Shown piece after piece: positions 11,125 through 11,326 of a stretch of 11,326 nt of DNA (the stretch's first letter is position 1; each line of letters starts with the position of its first letter). A program made the position numbers and the translations under genes. The notes under the pieces were generated by a model. It was not told the origin of the DNA. It was given only the letters and a program-made list of their open reading frames with translations, and ran no database searches. The DNA is from Clostridiales bacterium UBA3277 (GTDB lineage Bacteria > Bacillota > Clostridia > Oscillospirales > Oscillospiraceae), in NCBI GenBank assembly GCA_002362145.1, contig DETX01000050.1, positions 1-11,326 on the forward strand. Direction: 5' to 3'.

Positions 11125-11326
11125 TCAATTCTTGAGGCTTTGCAGAGGGGCGGGAATCCGTCCGCCCCGGGCGATGAAGGCGTCGCTTCCCTCGCCGTGG
11201 ACTCTCATCACCGGGGCCGAGCCCAGCAGGCCCCCCATCTCCACCCGGTCCCCCACCACCTTGCCGGGGGCGGGAATGATCCGCACGGCGGTGGTCTTGG
11301 AATTGACCATGCCGATGGCCGCCTCG
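11125..11326 (-). CDS. UPF0210 (PFL/DUF711) family protein, C-terminal part (5' truncated by window)
   Basis: The frame enters from the right edge and ends at TGA 11125-11127; 66 residues are visible. The sequence [35 protein letters not shown] and the end [13 protein letters not shown] matches the conserved C-terminus of UPF0210 proteins. These are cytoplasmic proteins of about 450 residues with unresolved activity, usually encoded beside a small ACT-domain (UPF0237) gene, which would lie outside the window. The C-terminus appears complete and is followed at once by a terminator. Confidence 0.88.
   Translation of the reverse strand, partial: EAAIGMVNSKTTAVRIIPAPGKVVGDRVEMGGLLGSAPVMRVHGEGSDAFIARGGRIPAPLQSLKN

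Overview
The window looks like chromosomal DNA from a GC-rich Gram-positive Clostridia. An Oscillospiraceae-type gut anaerobe (Flavonifractor/Oscillibacter-like) is my inference. The support is AGGAGG-type ribosome sites, sigma-A promoters, a lipoprotein with a Gram-positive lipobox, a sortase-type wall-anchored protein, a yybP-ykoY manganese riboswitch before mntP, a DtxR-family regulator and a UPF0210 gene. No tRNA, rRNA, phage, transposase or CRISPR array was seen. Identifications rest on motif reading, without database searches.

Layout. Positions 2-1263 (+) hold the 3' part of an RluA-type pseudouridine synthase and a peptidase E-like S51 protein. A 17-bp bidirectional terminator (1304-1342) separates them from the rest of the window, which is all on the minus strand. 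In minus-strand reading order from the right edge: the end of a UPF0210 gene and its terminator; a dtxR-type regulator with a promoter and two leader hairpins; a small Cys-rich putative winged-helix protein; azlC-azlD (branched-chain amino acid export); a strong promoter and manganese riboswitch ahead of mntP-vanZ-like-lipoprotein, joined by ATGA stop/start overlaps; a hairpin-dense non-coding element of about 400 bp; MBOAT acyltransferase plus DHHW/AlgX-like protein; a small secreted protein with an IPVTG sorting signal; an M14 carboxypeptidase overlapping a YbaK-type deacylase; and an AT-richer M50-like membrane protease.

How the genes work together. Two themes recur. One is metal homeostasis: Mn export under a riboswitch, a DtxR-type repressor, and a possible thiol/Fe-S winged-helix protein beside it. 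The other is the cell envelope: a polymer O-acylation pair, a wall-anchored protein, a lipoprotein, a VanZ-like protein and an M14 peptidase. The riboswitch operon places a VanZ-like protein and a lipoprotein downstream of mntP, which links the two themes. The least explained parts are the hairpin-dense element (6663-7066), the 34-bp palindrome over the mntP -35 box, and the Cys-rich small protein.
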